Source of the DNA: Oscillospiraceae bacterium
GTDB taxonomy: Bacteria > Bacillota > Clostridia > Oscillospirales > Acutalibacteraceae
Length of the DNA stretch: 64,000 nt
Assembly: GCA_022650485.1 (NCBI GenBank)
Contig: JALCPP010000002.1
Coordinates: 124,001 to 188,000 of the forward strand
Reading direction: 5' to 3'
Position numbers and translations under genes: made by a program. Positions 26,409-34,081 of the stretch are shown here, one piece after another. The notes beneath the pieces were generated by a model, which was not told the DNA's origin, did not search any database, and saw only the letters and a program-made list of their open reading frames with translations. The first letter of the stretch is position 1; each line of letters starts with the position of its first letter.

Positions 26409-27455
26409 TCAGCTCCCTGTCGACAATCCGTTTTTCATATTGATATAACTTAAATAGCTGGTAAACAGGGTATTTCGGTCGACGGCGAGCGTACTTTGCA
26501 AGGCTTTTAGTTCACTTGTTTTATCATCCATCGACTTTTGGCTGGAATATCCCAGTTCCAGTGCTTTCTTGGTCACGGTGAGTTCCTGCTGCTTGCGATT
26601 CACCTGATCGAGGTCCTGCTGATAGACCGTGTACGCGTTGTTCATGGCATAGTACAGCCTTTTAAATGTAGATTCTTCCGATTCCCTGGCCTGCTGCAAT
26701 GCAATATAGGCATTTTGAATGGAACGGGAATTAAAGTCGTCATCCGTGTCTTCTTGGTAGTCATAGGCCAGTTTCGCCTGTTTGATTTTAGAGCTGAGCC
26801 CCCGCATCACAATCAAATCTGCACCGTAGCGGATGGCTGGAATTTTGCTGAAATCAACGTCGTCCGCCGTGACTGGCTTGATGCTCATGCTGACGTTGGA
26901 CGGAAGATTTAAAAGCGTGCGCAGAGCGGCTCTTTCCTGTGTGAGCTGCGAATCCAGCTGGGTCAGCGAATTCTGTGCCTGATTGTACCGGTCTTTCAGT
27001 CCATCGCATTCCTGCTGTGAAATAAATCCGGCGGACAGCGAAGCGAGGGCGGTGCCGTACGATTTCTGTGCGTTTTCAGCGGCTGTTTTCGCGGCGGCAT
27101 AGCGGTCGTTGTCCGCGCAGTAAGCCAGATAACTTTGCTTTGCGCTCAGAATGGTATTGGCAACATTTTCATCATATTGTATTTTGGCGCTGTCATACTG
27201 ATTTTCATAATAGAGCGCTGTATCCGAGTCGTCTGCATCTTCAAAATTTTCTTTGTTGTCCCTGGCCGTTTTCAGGTTGTTCAGGTAGGTTTTGATATTC
27301 AGGTTATAGCTGGACATCAGGTCTTCAATGTTGTTCAGAGAAACTTCTACCGTCGTATGCTGGCGGGAAGTCTGGTCCACATCCTCTGCGTAAGCGGGGA
27401 TCGAAACGCCTGCCATCAATGCAAGCGTCAGAATCAAGGCAATCCCTTTTTTCAT
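26409..27455 (-). CDS. TolC-family-like secreted coiled-coil protein
   Basis: This 348-residue protein has a clear signal peptide (cut near residue 23, AYA) and then long alpha-helical, coiled-coil-rich sequence with the repeat-like heptads seen in outer membrane efflux proteins (TolC/OEP family). It is the first gene of the exporter operon and lies 4 bases before the adaptor gene; RBS AAAGGAG precedes ATG 27455. In a single-membrane cell there is no outer membrane, so its role is unclear: a wall-spanning extension of the adaptor or a structural spacer. The OEP assignment is moderate and rests on shape and operon position. Confidence 0.7.
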   Translation of the reverse strand: MKKGIALILTLALMAGVSIPAYAEDVDQTSRQHTTVEVSLNNIEDLMSSYNLNIKTYLNNLKTARDNKENFEDADDSDTALYYENQYDSAKIQYDENVANTILSAKQSYLAYCADNDRYAAAKTAAENAQKSYGTALASLSAGFISQQECDGLKDRYNQAQNSLTQLDSQLTQERAALRTLLNLPSNVSMSIKPVTADDVDFSKIPAIRYGADLIVMRGLSSKIKQAKLAYDYQEDTDDDFNSRSIQNAYIALQQARESEESTFKRLYYAMNNAYTVYQQDLDQVNRKQQELTVTKKALELGYSSQKSMDDKTSELKALQSTLAVDRNTLFTSYLSYINMKNGLSTGS

Positions 27456-27597
27456 CTTTTTGCTCCTTTCCGATCATACCATTTTGGGCTTGAAACGCTT
27501 AAGCTAAATATACCGCTGATTCTGTTTCACTAATTGCAGATGGATCATTAAAAATGAATTCCTTAGTGAAAGGAAGAAGATGGAATAGCGGCAAAAC

Positions 27598-27645
27598 TGT
27601 ATTAACTGATTAATACAATAATATACCAATTTACATTTTTGTCAA
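27598..27645 (-). promoter_or_regulatory. Promoter and palindromic operator of the exporter operon
   Basis: On the minus strand TTGACA (27645-27640) and TATTAT (27623-27618) are separated by 16 bases. Immediately downstream, covering the expected transcription start, lies TGTATTAACTGATTAATACA (27598-27617), a perfect inverted repeat with 8-base arms and a 4-base centre. A repressor bound there would block initiation; its identity is not known. Confidence 0.7.
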
Positions 27646-27746
27646 CTCTTTTTTGGCAATTCTGCAATTTTGATGCGAATTTAATAAATTCCATTTTACA
27701 AAATTAAATAAATTTGTGATTTTTGCAGATGAGAAAATAAAGACAT

Positions 27747-27787
27747 AAAAAACGAGTCCGGGTGCATTGTCTGCACCGGACTCGTTT
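27747..27787 (-). terminator. Terminator downstream of spoIIE
   Basis: The arm AAAACGAGTCCGGGTGCA pairs with TGCACCGGACTCGTTTT, with one bulged G, around a short loop. On the minus strand it is followed by a T-rich run. It lies 29 bases beyond the spoIIE stop. Confidence 0.85.
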
Positions 27788-27815
27788 TGAACAAAAAAGG
27801 ACATTCTGCCGTGAG

Positions 27816-30140
27816 TTATTCCAGTTTGGACAGCATCAGGACCAGAACCGTGATATCGTCATCGTGACCATCCGCACGGTTTGAGATCGCGTGGGAAACA
27901 ATGTTTTCCGCGAACTCCTGCGGCAGGCGCCCGTCCCATGCTTCCGCCTCCCTGCAGATCCACTCCGCGCCGGAGGAGAGCGCCCCGTCCGTCATCAGGA
28001 TGAGCAGGTCACCGTCCGACAAAGTGTCGGAGGATTTGGCAAATCGGGTTTCGTTCAGAATGCCGACCGGCAGGCTGGGCGTATCAATGACGACCGCGCG
28101 CCCGCTTTGACGCAGAATCGCGCAGGGAGCCCCGGCTTTGAACAGGTCGACGCTTCCGCTGAACAAGTCAATTGCGGCAATGTCCATGGTGGCGAGTGAC
28201 TCGTCCCCGGATTTGACCAGAAGTGCTGAATTTACAATTTTCAGTGCTGCGTCGAATCCAATCCCCGCTTTAATCAGGCGCGTCATAATGCCGCAGGCCA
28301 TTGCTCCATCCACGGCGGCACGTCCGCCCGTTCCCATCCCGTCGCTGAGCAGGGCGATCTGGCGGCCGTTGCCGTCGGCAAATGTTTCAAAGCTGTCGCC
28401 GCAGAGTTTTCCGTTTCCACAGATATGCTGGGCACATCCGGATTTGATGCGGAAGGTTGGGTGTTCCGACATCTGGATGCGGCATTTTCCGCCCGCAGCG
28501 GAGACACACGGCGGCTGGAATGTGCGGGAACACGCGTGGGAAATTTCCGCCGTCAGTTCGGCTTTGTTCAGGCGGGCGCAGTCCACAGGCCCGGAGACGA
28601 TCTCGATGGACATGCGTCCGAAACGGTCCGTCCGGCAGCTGACGTCAAACGGCTGGATTCCGGCCAGGCGGAGGGTTTCCTCCACTTTCTGAGCCGACAC
28701 ACAGTCAAACCGGTCATAAAGTTCCAGTTCAGAGGCCATTTCTTCCAGCATGCTGCTGGTTGTTTCAAATTGCCCCGCAACGACGTCGCGCACCTGCTGG
28801 GCGCGGCCTTCTGCCGTAGCGCGGACGACGAATTCACTGTAACTGCGGTTGATGGCGTCCGTCATCAGGTTGAGGCGGCTGCAGTGGGACGAAAGCGGCT
28901 GACCGAAGTCTTCGCGCTGGAGCTGTCCCTTTTGTTTCAGCTTGTCCGTCAGATTATTAAAAGCGTTCATGCTGTCTGTAAAATTCCGGTCCCAGCAATA
29001 GGAGTTCAGCCCGCAGGCCCTGCAGACTTCATCCGCCGCTTTGTGGTAGACACTGCTGATGTCCGGTGCGCAGGTGATTCGCAGCTTTTTGGATACTTCC
29101 TCTACGGATTCGGAAACACTGCCGAGCGCCTTTGCGGCAAAGTCCAGTTTCATAATAACCGACCGGCGCAGTCCCTCTGTTCGGGGTGTGTCGTCGCTAC
29201 GTGAAAAAATGCCCACCAGACTGCTGCCTGTTTTCGCCGGAAGCAGCATATAGATCACCGTTGCAGCCATCACTTCGTACAGGCCGTACATTACCGCGGA
29301 TTGATTTCCAACCTGAAGCGAAGCGACCGTATTGGCCGCGACAAAGGCGCAGGCGGAAGCAAGACGGCCGACGGGGGAGAACAGCCCCGCCATCAGCCCG
29401 CCCAGCGCATAGGCCCCGGAAAGGTAACTCAGTCCCGCGGTGGAAAGACTGAACGCGACCCCGGCCGCTACCCCGGCAACACTGCCGCCGCTGATCCCAC
29501 CGTACCGCGCCGCAAACAAAATGGCCAGCACCGCCAGCACCCGCCCGGCGGAAATTTCCCAGACCGTCAGGCCGGACAGGGAAAGAATCAGAATCCCCAC
29601 CGAAAAGGCGGCACAGGTAATTTCCTGCGAACTCCACTCACCGGGATTTCGGTCGGAAGCCTGTGCAGCTGCTGTTCGGCTGAAGAAATAGGCTGCGGCG
29701 CCGGCCAGCATGGATTCCGCCACATACATGGCGGTTGTCGCCGTGCCGGAACCGTTGACCAGTGCCACGGACATTCCGGTTGCCAGTACCGGCAGAAACG
29801 CAACGATGGGTGCGAACGCAGGATGTGACCGAAGCCGAATCAGGTCGTTAAGTGTCCAGCGAATGGCCGCCGCTGCCAGCAGTGCGGCCAGGTAGCGCAC
29901 CGGTACCGTAATTGCGGAAGGAAGCAGATACCCCACGGCACTGCCCAGCAGGGTGCTCCACAGGACCGAATAGGGCATGGCAGCCGCCGCCGCGACCCCG
30001 AAAGGAGCGTACTGTCCGAAAACGGTACCCCGTGCCAGAAGCAGCCCTGCCGTAAAGGCCGCAAGATGCCGGGCGGCCGTCCGGGCCGGAGCAGACACCG
30101 CTGATGAAAAACGAATCCGCCGGATATTTTCCTTTGCCAT
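27816..30140 (-). CDS. spoIIE: Stage II sporulation protein E (SpoIIE phosphatase)
   Basis: This 774-residue protein has about ten N-terminal membrane segments (residues 20-310), a central regulatory region with cysteines, and a C-terminal PP2C phosphatase domain. The metal-binding aspartates lie in LLSDGMGTGGRAAVDG and LILMTDGALSSG. SpoIIE dephosphorylates SpoIIAA-P to release sigma-F in the forespore. ATG 30140 is preceded by GGCGGTGAT; the frame extends further upstream but without a ribosome site. The upstream region carries Spo0A-type control elements. Confidence 0.96.
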   Translation of the reverse strand: MAKENIRRIRFSSAVSAPARTAARHLAAFTAGLLLARGTVFGQYAPFGVAAAAAMPYSVLWSTLLGSAVGYLLPSAITVPVRYLAALLAAAAIRWTLNDLIRLRSHPAFAPIVAFLPVLATGMSVALVNGSGTATTAMYVAESMLAGAAAYFFSRTAAAQASDRNPGEWSSQEITCAAFSVGILILSLSGLTVWEISAGRVLAVLAILFAARYGGISGGSVAGVAAGVAFSLSTAGLSYLSGAYALGGLMAGLFSPVGRLASACAFVAANTVASLQVGNQSAVMYGLYEVMAATVIYMLLPAKTGSSLVGIFSRSDDTPRTEGLRRSVIMKLDFAAKALGSVSESVEEVSKKLRITCAPDISSVYHKAADEVCRACGLNSYCWDRNFTDSMNAFNNLTDKLKQKGQLQREDFGQPLSSHCSRLNLMTDAINRSYSEFVVRATAEGRAQQVRDVVAGQFETTSSMLEEMASELELYDRFDCVSAQKVEETLRLAGIQPFDVSCRTDRFGRMSIEIVSGPVDCARLNKAELTAEISHACSRTFQPPCVSAAGGKCRIQMSEHPTFRIKSGCAQHICGNGKLCGDSFETFADGNGRQIALLSDGMGTGGRAAVDGAMACGIMTRLIKAGIGFDAALKIVNSALLVKSGDESLATMDIAAIDLFSGSVDLFKAGAPCAILRQSGRAVVIDTPSLPVGILNETRFAKSSDTLSDGDLLILMTDGALSSGAEWICREAEAWDGRLPQEFAENIVSHAISNRADGHDDDITVLVLMLSKLE

Positions 30141-30197
30141 GTGTTGATCACCGCCATTGTTTATTGGAACAACTTGTCCCCAAATTGACCTAAGTCT

Positions 30198-30254
30198 ATT
30201 ATACGATTTGTATTTAGCCCATCTTGTCATAACATGGCGTAGAATAATGGCGAA
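30198..30254 (-). promoter_or_regulatory. Putative Spo0A-dependent sigma-A promoter of spoIIE
   Basis: On the minus strand the -10 box TATAAT (30203-30198) is paired with a -35-like ATGACA (30230-30225) at an abnormally long 21-base spacing. This matches known Spo0A-activated sigma-A promoters such as Bacillus spoIIG/spoIIE. Just upstream, two tandem boxes, TGGCGTA (30235-30241) and TGGCGAA (30248-30254), resemble the 0A box TGNCGAA; the second matches it fully. Confidence 0.65.
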
Positions 30255-30361
30255 ACAAATCGCAAAGGAACAAATTTTCATTTATTAGGATTTTTATGGC
30301 AACGGAATGGAAACTGTGATAAAATAAGAACTAAAATAAGTCAGAAGAAAGGTCAATCATT

Positions 30362-31552
30362 ATGGAATACCAATTTTCCAGGCGTGTGCTGGAATTAAAG
30401 CCCTCGGCCATCCGGGAAATCTTTAAGTATGCCGCGGACCCGCAGGTGATCTCGCTTTCTGCCGGGAATCCCGCTCCAGAAGCCTTTCCGACCAGTGAGA
30501 TCTCGAAGATTTCCGCGCAGATTCTGGCGGAACGGCCCATCGACGCCCTGCAGTACGGCACAACGGAAGGGTACACCCCTCTGCGCCGTCATCTGACGGA
30601 ATATCTGAAAGAAAAGTCTGGCATTGGAACAGAGCGTGACGACCTGATTATTACAAGCGGTGCGCAGCAGATCATGGACCTGTTCGCAAAGTCTGTTATC
30701 GATACGGGGGATACCGTTTTATGTGAATCCCCAAGCTTTCTCGGTGCCTTGAATACCTACCGTTCTTACCGTGCGAAGCTGCGCGGGGTTCCGATGGAAG
30801 CAGACGGTATGAGCCTTGAGGGGTTGGAGCAGGCATTAAAAGAAGAGAAACGGACAAAATTTATTTATACGATTCCAAACTTTCAAAACCCGACCGGCGC
30901 GACCATGAGCCTCGCCAAGCGGCATGGCATGTATGAACTTGCGAAAAAATACGGCGTGATGATTCTGGAGGATAATCCGTACGGGGATCTTCGGTTTGCC
31001 GGGGAAGCACTTCCCGCCATCAAGTCCTTTGATACGGAGGGAATCGTCCTTTATGCCGGAACTTTTTCCAAGGTTGTGGCACCCGGAATCCGTGTCGGTT
31101 TTGCCGTTGGACCAAAGCCGGTTCTGCAGAAGATGATCGTCTGCAAACAGGGCGAGGACGTTCATACCAACAACTGGGCGCAGATCTTGTGTGACGAGCT
31201 GCTCACAAACTACGATTTTGATTCCCACCTGAACCGCCTGCGCGGGGTTTACCGCAAGAAGTCGAAGGTCGCCGTTGATGCGATGAACCGATGGCTTCTG
31301 CCTAAAATCACCTATCAGCCGATTGAAGGCGGTTTGTTCTTCTGGTGTACCCTTCCGGAAGGAAGCAATATGCTGGAGTTTGTCAAACGATCGATTGAAC
31401 ATAAGGTGTGTGTCGTTCCCGGCAATGCTTTTTTGACCGACGACACCAAGCCGTCCCAGTCGTTCCGCATCAACTACACCACGCCGACCGATGAAAATCT
31501 TGTGCGTGGCATTCAGCTCTTAGGGGAAGTCGCCTGTGACATGATCCCCTGA
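30362..31552 (+). CDS. PLP-dependent aminotransferase (2-aminoadipate/LysN-like)
   Basis: This 396-residue fold-type-I aminotransferase has IYTIPNFQNPTGATMS (about residue 165), the ILEDNPYGDLRF segment that contacts PLP, and the lysine in YAGTFSKVVAPGIRVGF near residue 238. It matches the MocR-type catalytic domain without a DNA-binding domain, as in 2-aminoadipate transaminases. The ATG follows AGAAAGG. It is 29 bases ahead of trpS on the same strand. The true substrate is uncertain. Confidence 0.88.
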   Translation: MEYQFSRRVLELKPSAIREIFKYAADPQVISLSAGNPAPEAFPTSEISKISAQILAERPIDALQYGTTEGYTPLRRHLTEYLKEKSGIGTERDDLIITSGAQQIMDLFAKSVIDTGDTVLCESPSFLGALNTYRSYRAKLRGVPMEADGMSLEGLEQALKEEKRTKFIYTIPNFQNPTGATMSLAKRHGMYELAKKYGVMILEDNPYGDLRFAGEALPAIKSFDTEGIVLYAGTFSKVVAPGIRVGFAVGPKPVLQKMIVCKQGEDVHTNNWAQILCDELLTNYDFDSHLNRLRGVYRKKSKVAVDAMNRWLLPKITYQPIEGGLFFWCTLPEGSNMLEFVKRSIEHKVCVVPGNAFLTDDTKPSQSFRINYTTPTDENLVRGIQLLGEVACDMIP

Positions 31553-31581
31553 GCGCCATTATATGGAGGCATCAGTTTTAA

Positions 31582-32601
31582 ATGGAACCGGAGAAAACCC
31601 AAAACGCAAAAAAAGTGATTTTCAGCGCCATACAGCCAAGCGGCACCATTACGCTCGGCAACTATCTTGGAGCGCTGAAAAATTGGATTGGCCTGCAGGA
31701 CGAATATGACTGCATCTACGCGCTGGCAGATCTGCACACCATTACGGTGCGGCAGGAACCGGCTAAATTCCGCCGCAATGCACTGGAAGCCTACGCTTTG
31801 CTGCTTGCCTGCGGAATTGACCCGCAGAAAAGCCCGTTCTTTGTTCAGAGCCAGGTGTCGGAACACGCGCAGCTGGCATGGATTTTAAACTGCTATACCC
31901 AGTTTGGTGAATTGCAGCGCATGACACAGTTTAAGGATAAATCCCAGAAGCACCCTGATAATATCAATGCAGGGCTGTTTACCTACCCGAGCCTGATGGC
32001 CGCCGATATTCTTCTGTACCAGGCCGATCTGGTGCCGGTTGGGGTTGACCAGAAACAGCATATTGAATTGACCCGCAATATCGCCGAGCGTTTTAACGGC
32101 CTGTACGGTCAGACCTTTAAGCTGCCGGACGGCTATATTCCGAAAACGGGCGCAAAGATTATGTCTTTGCAGGACCCGACTCACAAGATGAGTAAATCCG
32201 ATGAGAATGTCAACGCTTCCATCGCGGTTCTTGATCGTCCGGAGGACATTATGCGCAAATTCAAACGCGCCGTGACGGACAGCGAAGCCTGTGTCCGCCG
32301 TGCGCCCGGAAAAGACGGAGTCAACAACCTGATGGGTATCTATACTTGTGTTACAGGACGCACTGATGAGCAGATTGAAGCAGAATTTGCCGGTAAGGGA
32401 TACGGCGATTTCAAAGCAGCGGTCGGCGAAGCGGTTGTGGAGCATCTGCGTCCGATCCATGAGAAGTTTGACGAGTATATTAAAAACAAGGATTACCTTG
32501 AAGCATGCTATGCCCAGGGCGCGCAGAAAGCGGAAGCGATTGCACGCAAAACACTGCGCAAGGTTATGAAAAAAGTTGGATTTCTTCAACAGAAATTTTA
32601 A
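31582..32601 (+). CDS. trpS: Tryptophanyl-tRNA synthetase
   Basis: This 339-residue enzyme has the class I HIGH-like segment QPSGTITLGNYLGAL at residues 14-28 and the KMSKS loop HKMSKSDENVN near residue 206. The length is that of the standard bacterial enzyme. Start ATG 31582 follows TGGAGG at about 31563, at a somewhat wide spacing. It charges tRNA-Trp. No T-box was found in the short upstream gap, so it may share the aminotransferase transcript. Confidence 0.97.
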   Translation: MEPEKTQNAKKVIFSAIQPSGTITLGNYLGALKNWIGLQDEYDCIYALADLHTITVRQEPAKFRRNALEAYALLLACGIDPQKSPFFVQSQVSEHAQLAWILNCYTQFGELQRMTQFKDKSQKHPDNINAGLFTYPSLMAADILLYQADLVPVGVDQKQHIELTRNIAERFNGLYGQTFKLPDGYIPKTGAKIMSLQDPTHKMSKSDENVNASIAVLDRPEDIMRKFKRAVTDSEACVRRAPGKDGVNNLMGIYTCVTGRTDEQIEAEFAGKGYGDFKAAVGEAVVEHLRPIHEKFDEYIKNKDYLEACYAQGAQKAEAIARKTLRKVMKKVGFLQQKF

Positions 32602-32617
32602 AATGGAAAACAGTTAA

Positions 32618-32661
32618 AAAAAGACCTCCCAGTTCGGCGATGCCGGCTGGGAGGTCTTTTT
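32618..32661. terminator. Terminator downstream of trpS
   Basis: The perfect 15-bp arms AAAAAGACCTCCCAG (32618-32632) and CTGGGAGGTCTTTTT (32647-32661) sit between the convergent trpS and the small membrane gene, and can serve both. Confidence 0.92.
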
Positions 32662-32670
32662 GGGTTGTCT

Positions 32671-32847
32671 TTAGTGTTTATTATGTTTCAGAGTCTGTAC
32701 ATAAAAATACTGGAGGAAAAGAGAAGCGGTAATGAGAACGGCGCATATAGTGGAGCCTGTTCCCGAAACGGCGTTATGAATCGCCGCGGCGATTGCTGCG
32801 GCTGAAAACGCCCATGCCAGAATCATCAACATTTTGTTTCTCTGCAT
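32671..32847 (-). CDS. Small membrane protein, 58 aa
   Basis: The minus-strand ORF starts at ATG 32847 behind GGGGAGGAATATC and ends at TAA 32671. It encodes 58 residues with two hydrophobic segments (about residues 6-25 and 30-46) separated by a short polar turn, and a basic C-terminus (TLKHNKH). It lies 18 bases beyond the alr stop on the same strand, so it is likely read from the purL/alr direction. No family is recognised. Confidence 0.7.
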   Translation of the reverse strand: MQRNKMLMILAWAFSAAAIAAAIHNAVSGTGSTICAVLITASLFLQYFYVQTLKHNKH

Positions 32848-32865
32848 GATATTCCTCCCCGGCCG

Positions 32866-34044
32866 TTACCGCCTGAGATAATCAAGGGTGCCCGCCGTTT
32901 GATCGTTTTGACGGTAAACGCGGGGAACCCGTTTGGACACGCCGCATACCAGTTCGTAGTTGATGGTCCCCAGCTGGGAAGCCAGTTCATCCACCGGCAA
33001 AACGGCACTGCCGTCTCTTCCGAATACCGTCACTTCGTCCCCGGTGCGTATGTCCGGAATTTTCGTCACATCAAGCATCAGCTGGTCCATGCAGACCCGT
33101 CCGCATATTTTTGCCCTTTGCCCGTGAACCAGCATTTGTGCAGACTGAAACAGCGCTCTGGGGTATCCGTCCGCATATCCGATTGGAACGGTCGCAATTT
33201 TCATGTCTTTGTCTGCGGTGAATTTTCGGCCGTAGCTGACGCAGGTTTGGGCAGGAATTGTCTTAACCAGCGCAACAACGCTTTTAAGCTGCATGACGGG
33301 AACCAGCGGGGCGGGATTTTGAATGAGGTCCGACGGCATCAGGCCGTAAAGAATCACGCCGGGGCGCGCCATGTCCAGCTGCATTTCCGGGTAGTCGAAA
33401 ATTGCGGCGGAATTTGCGCAGTGGCGGATGCGGAACCGGATGCCGCGTTGTTCCAGAATATCGATTGCACCGCAGAAATTTTGGTACTGCATCTGTGTGT
33501 AGCCGCGTCCGTTTTCCCCTTCGTCCGCCACTGAGAAATGAGTAAAAATTCCCTCTGGGTCCAGACCGGACAGCGAGCAGATACGCTCGATTTCGTCCAG
33601 AGACTGCATGTCGCGTTCCGGCTGCTGGTACAGAAACCCGATCCGGCTCATTCCGGTGTCCAGTGAAATGTGAACTTTTACCGTGACGCCTGCCTTTACG
33701 GCCTGCTCGTTCAGCTTTGCGCCGTATTCACTGCCGACCAGAGCCTGTGCGATGTTCAGCCGGGCAAGTTCCGCCGCCGCTTCCGGCGGCGTATAGCCCA
33801 GAATCAGGATAGGAAGGGCTGCGCCGGCGCGCCGCAGCTGCCGCGCTTCTTCCAGGTTGGAGACCGCGAACCAGTCCGCGCCGAGTTTTTCATACTGCCG
33901 TGCCAGCCGTTCGGCACCGTGACCGTACGCGTCCGCTTTAACCACACAGCAGACCTTTGTTTCAGGCCGAAGCCTTTTTTTAATTTCTTTATAGTTGTGT
34001 TCGACGGCATCCAGGCTGATCTCAGCCCATGTCCGCCTTAAAAT
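32866..34044 (-). CDS. alr: Alanine racemase with a non-standard start codon
   Basis: This PLP enzyme makes D-alanine for peptidoglycan. The lysine is in VVKADAYGHG, and the second catalytic tyrosine region is in the C-terminal domain (SYGRKF and IGYADGYPR). The conserved N-terminal segment RRTWAEISLDAVEHN is encoded in frame upstream of the lysine, back to a TGA at 34069-34071. No ATG, GTG or TTG lies between that stop and GTG 33945, which would remove the N-terminal strand. ATT 34044 or CTG 34065 are the only plausible starts. I give 34044, with the 5' end uncertain. The stop-to-start gap to purL is short, so the two are probably cotranscribed. Confidence 0.85.
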   Translation of the reverse strand: MLRRTWAEISLDAVEHNYKEIKKRLRPETKVCCVVKADAYGHGAERLARQYEKLGADWFAVSNLEEARQLRRAGAALPILILGYTPPEAAAELARLNIAQALVGSEYGAKLNEQAVKAGVTVKVHISLDTGMSRIGFLYQQPERDMQSLDEIERICSLSGLDPEGIFTHFSVADEGENGRGYTQMQYQNFCGAIDILEQRGIRFRIRHCANSAAIFDYPEMQLDMARPGVILYGLMPSDLIQNPAPLVPVMQLKSVVALVKTIPAQTCVSYGRKFTADKDMKIATVPIGYADGYPRALFQSAQMLVHGQRAKICGRVCMDQLMLDVTKIPDIRTGDEVTVFGRDGSAVLPVDELASQLGTINYELVCGVSKRVPRVYRQNDQTAGTLDYLRR

Positions 34045-34081
34045 GTTTTCCGTTGCAACCGCCAGCTTTCAGTGCGTTGAA

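Larger units (their letters stand above)
27456..27815. other. 360-bp region between exporter operon and spoIIE
   Basis: It holds the exporter promoter/operator (27598-27645) and an AT-rich stretch at 27650-27740 with nothing recognisable. A terminator hairpin at 27747-27787 serves the leftward-reading spoIIE gene. No coding sequence is seen. Confidence 0.6.
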
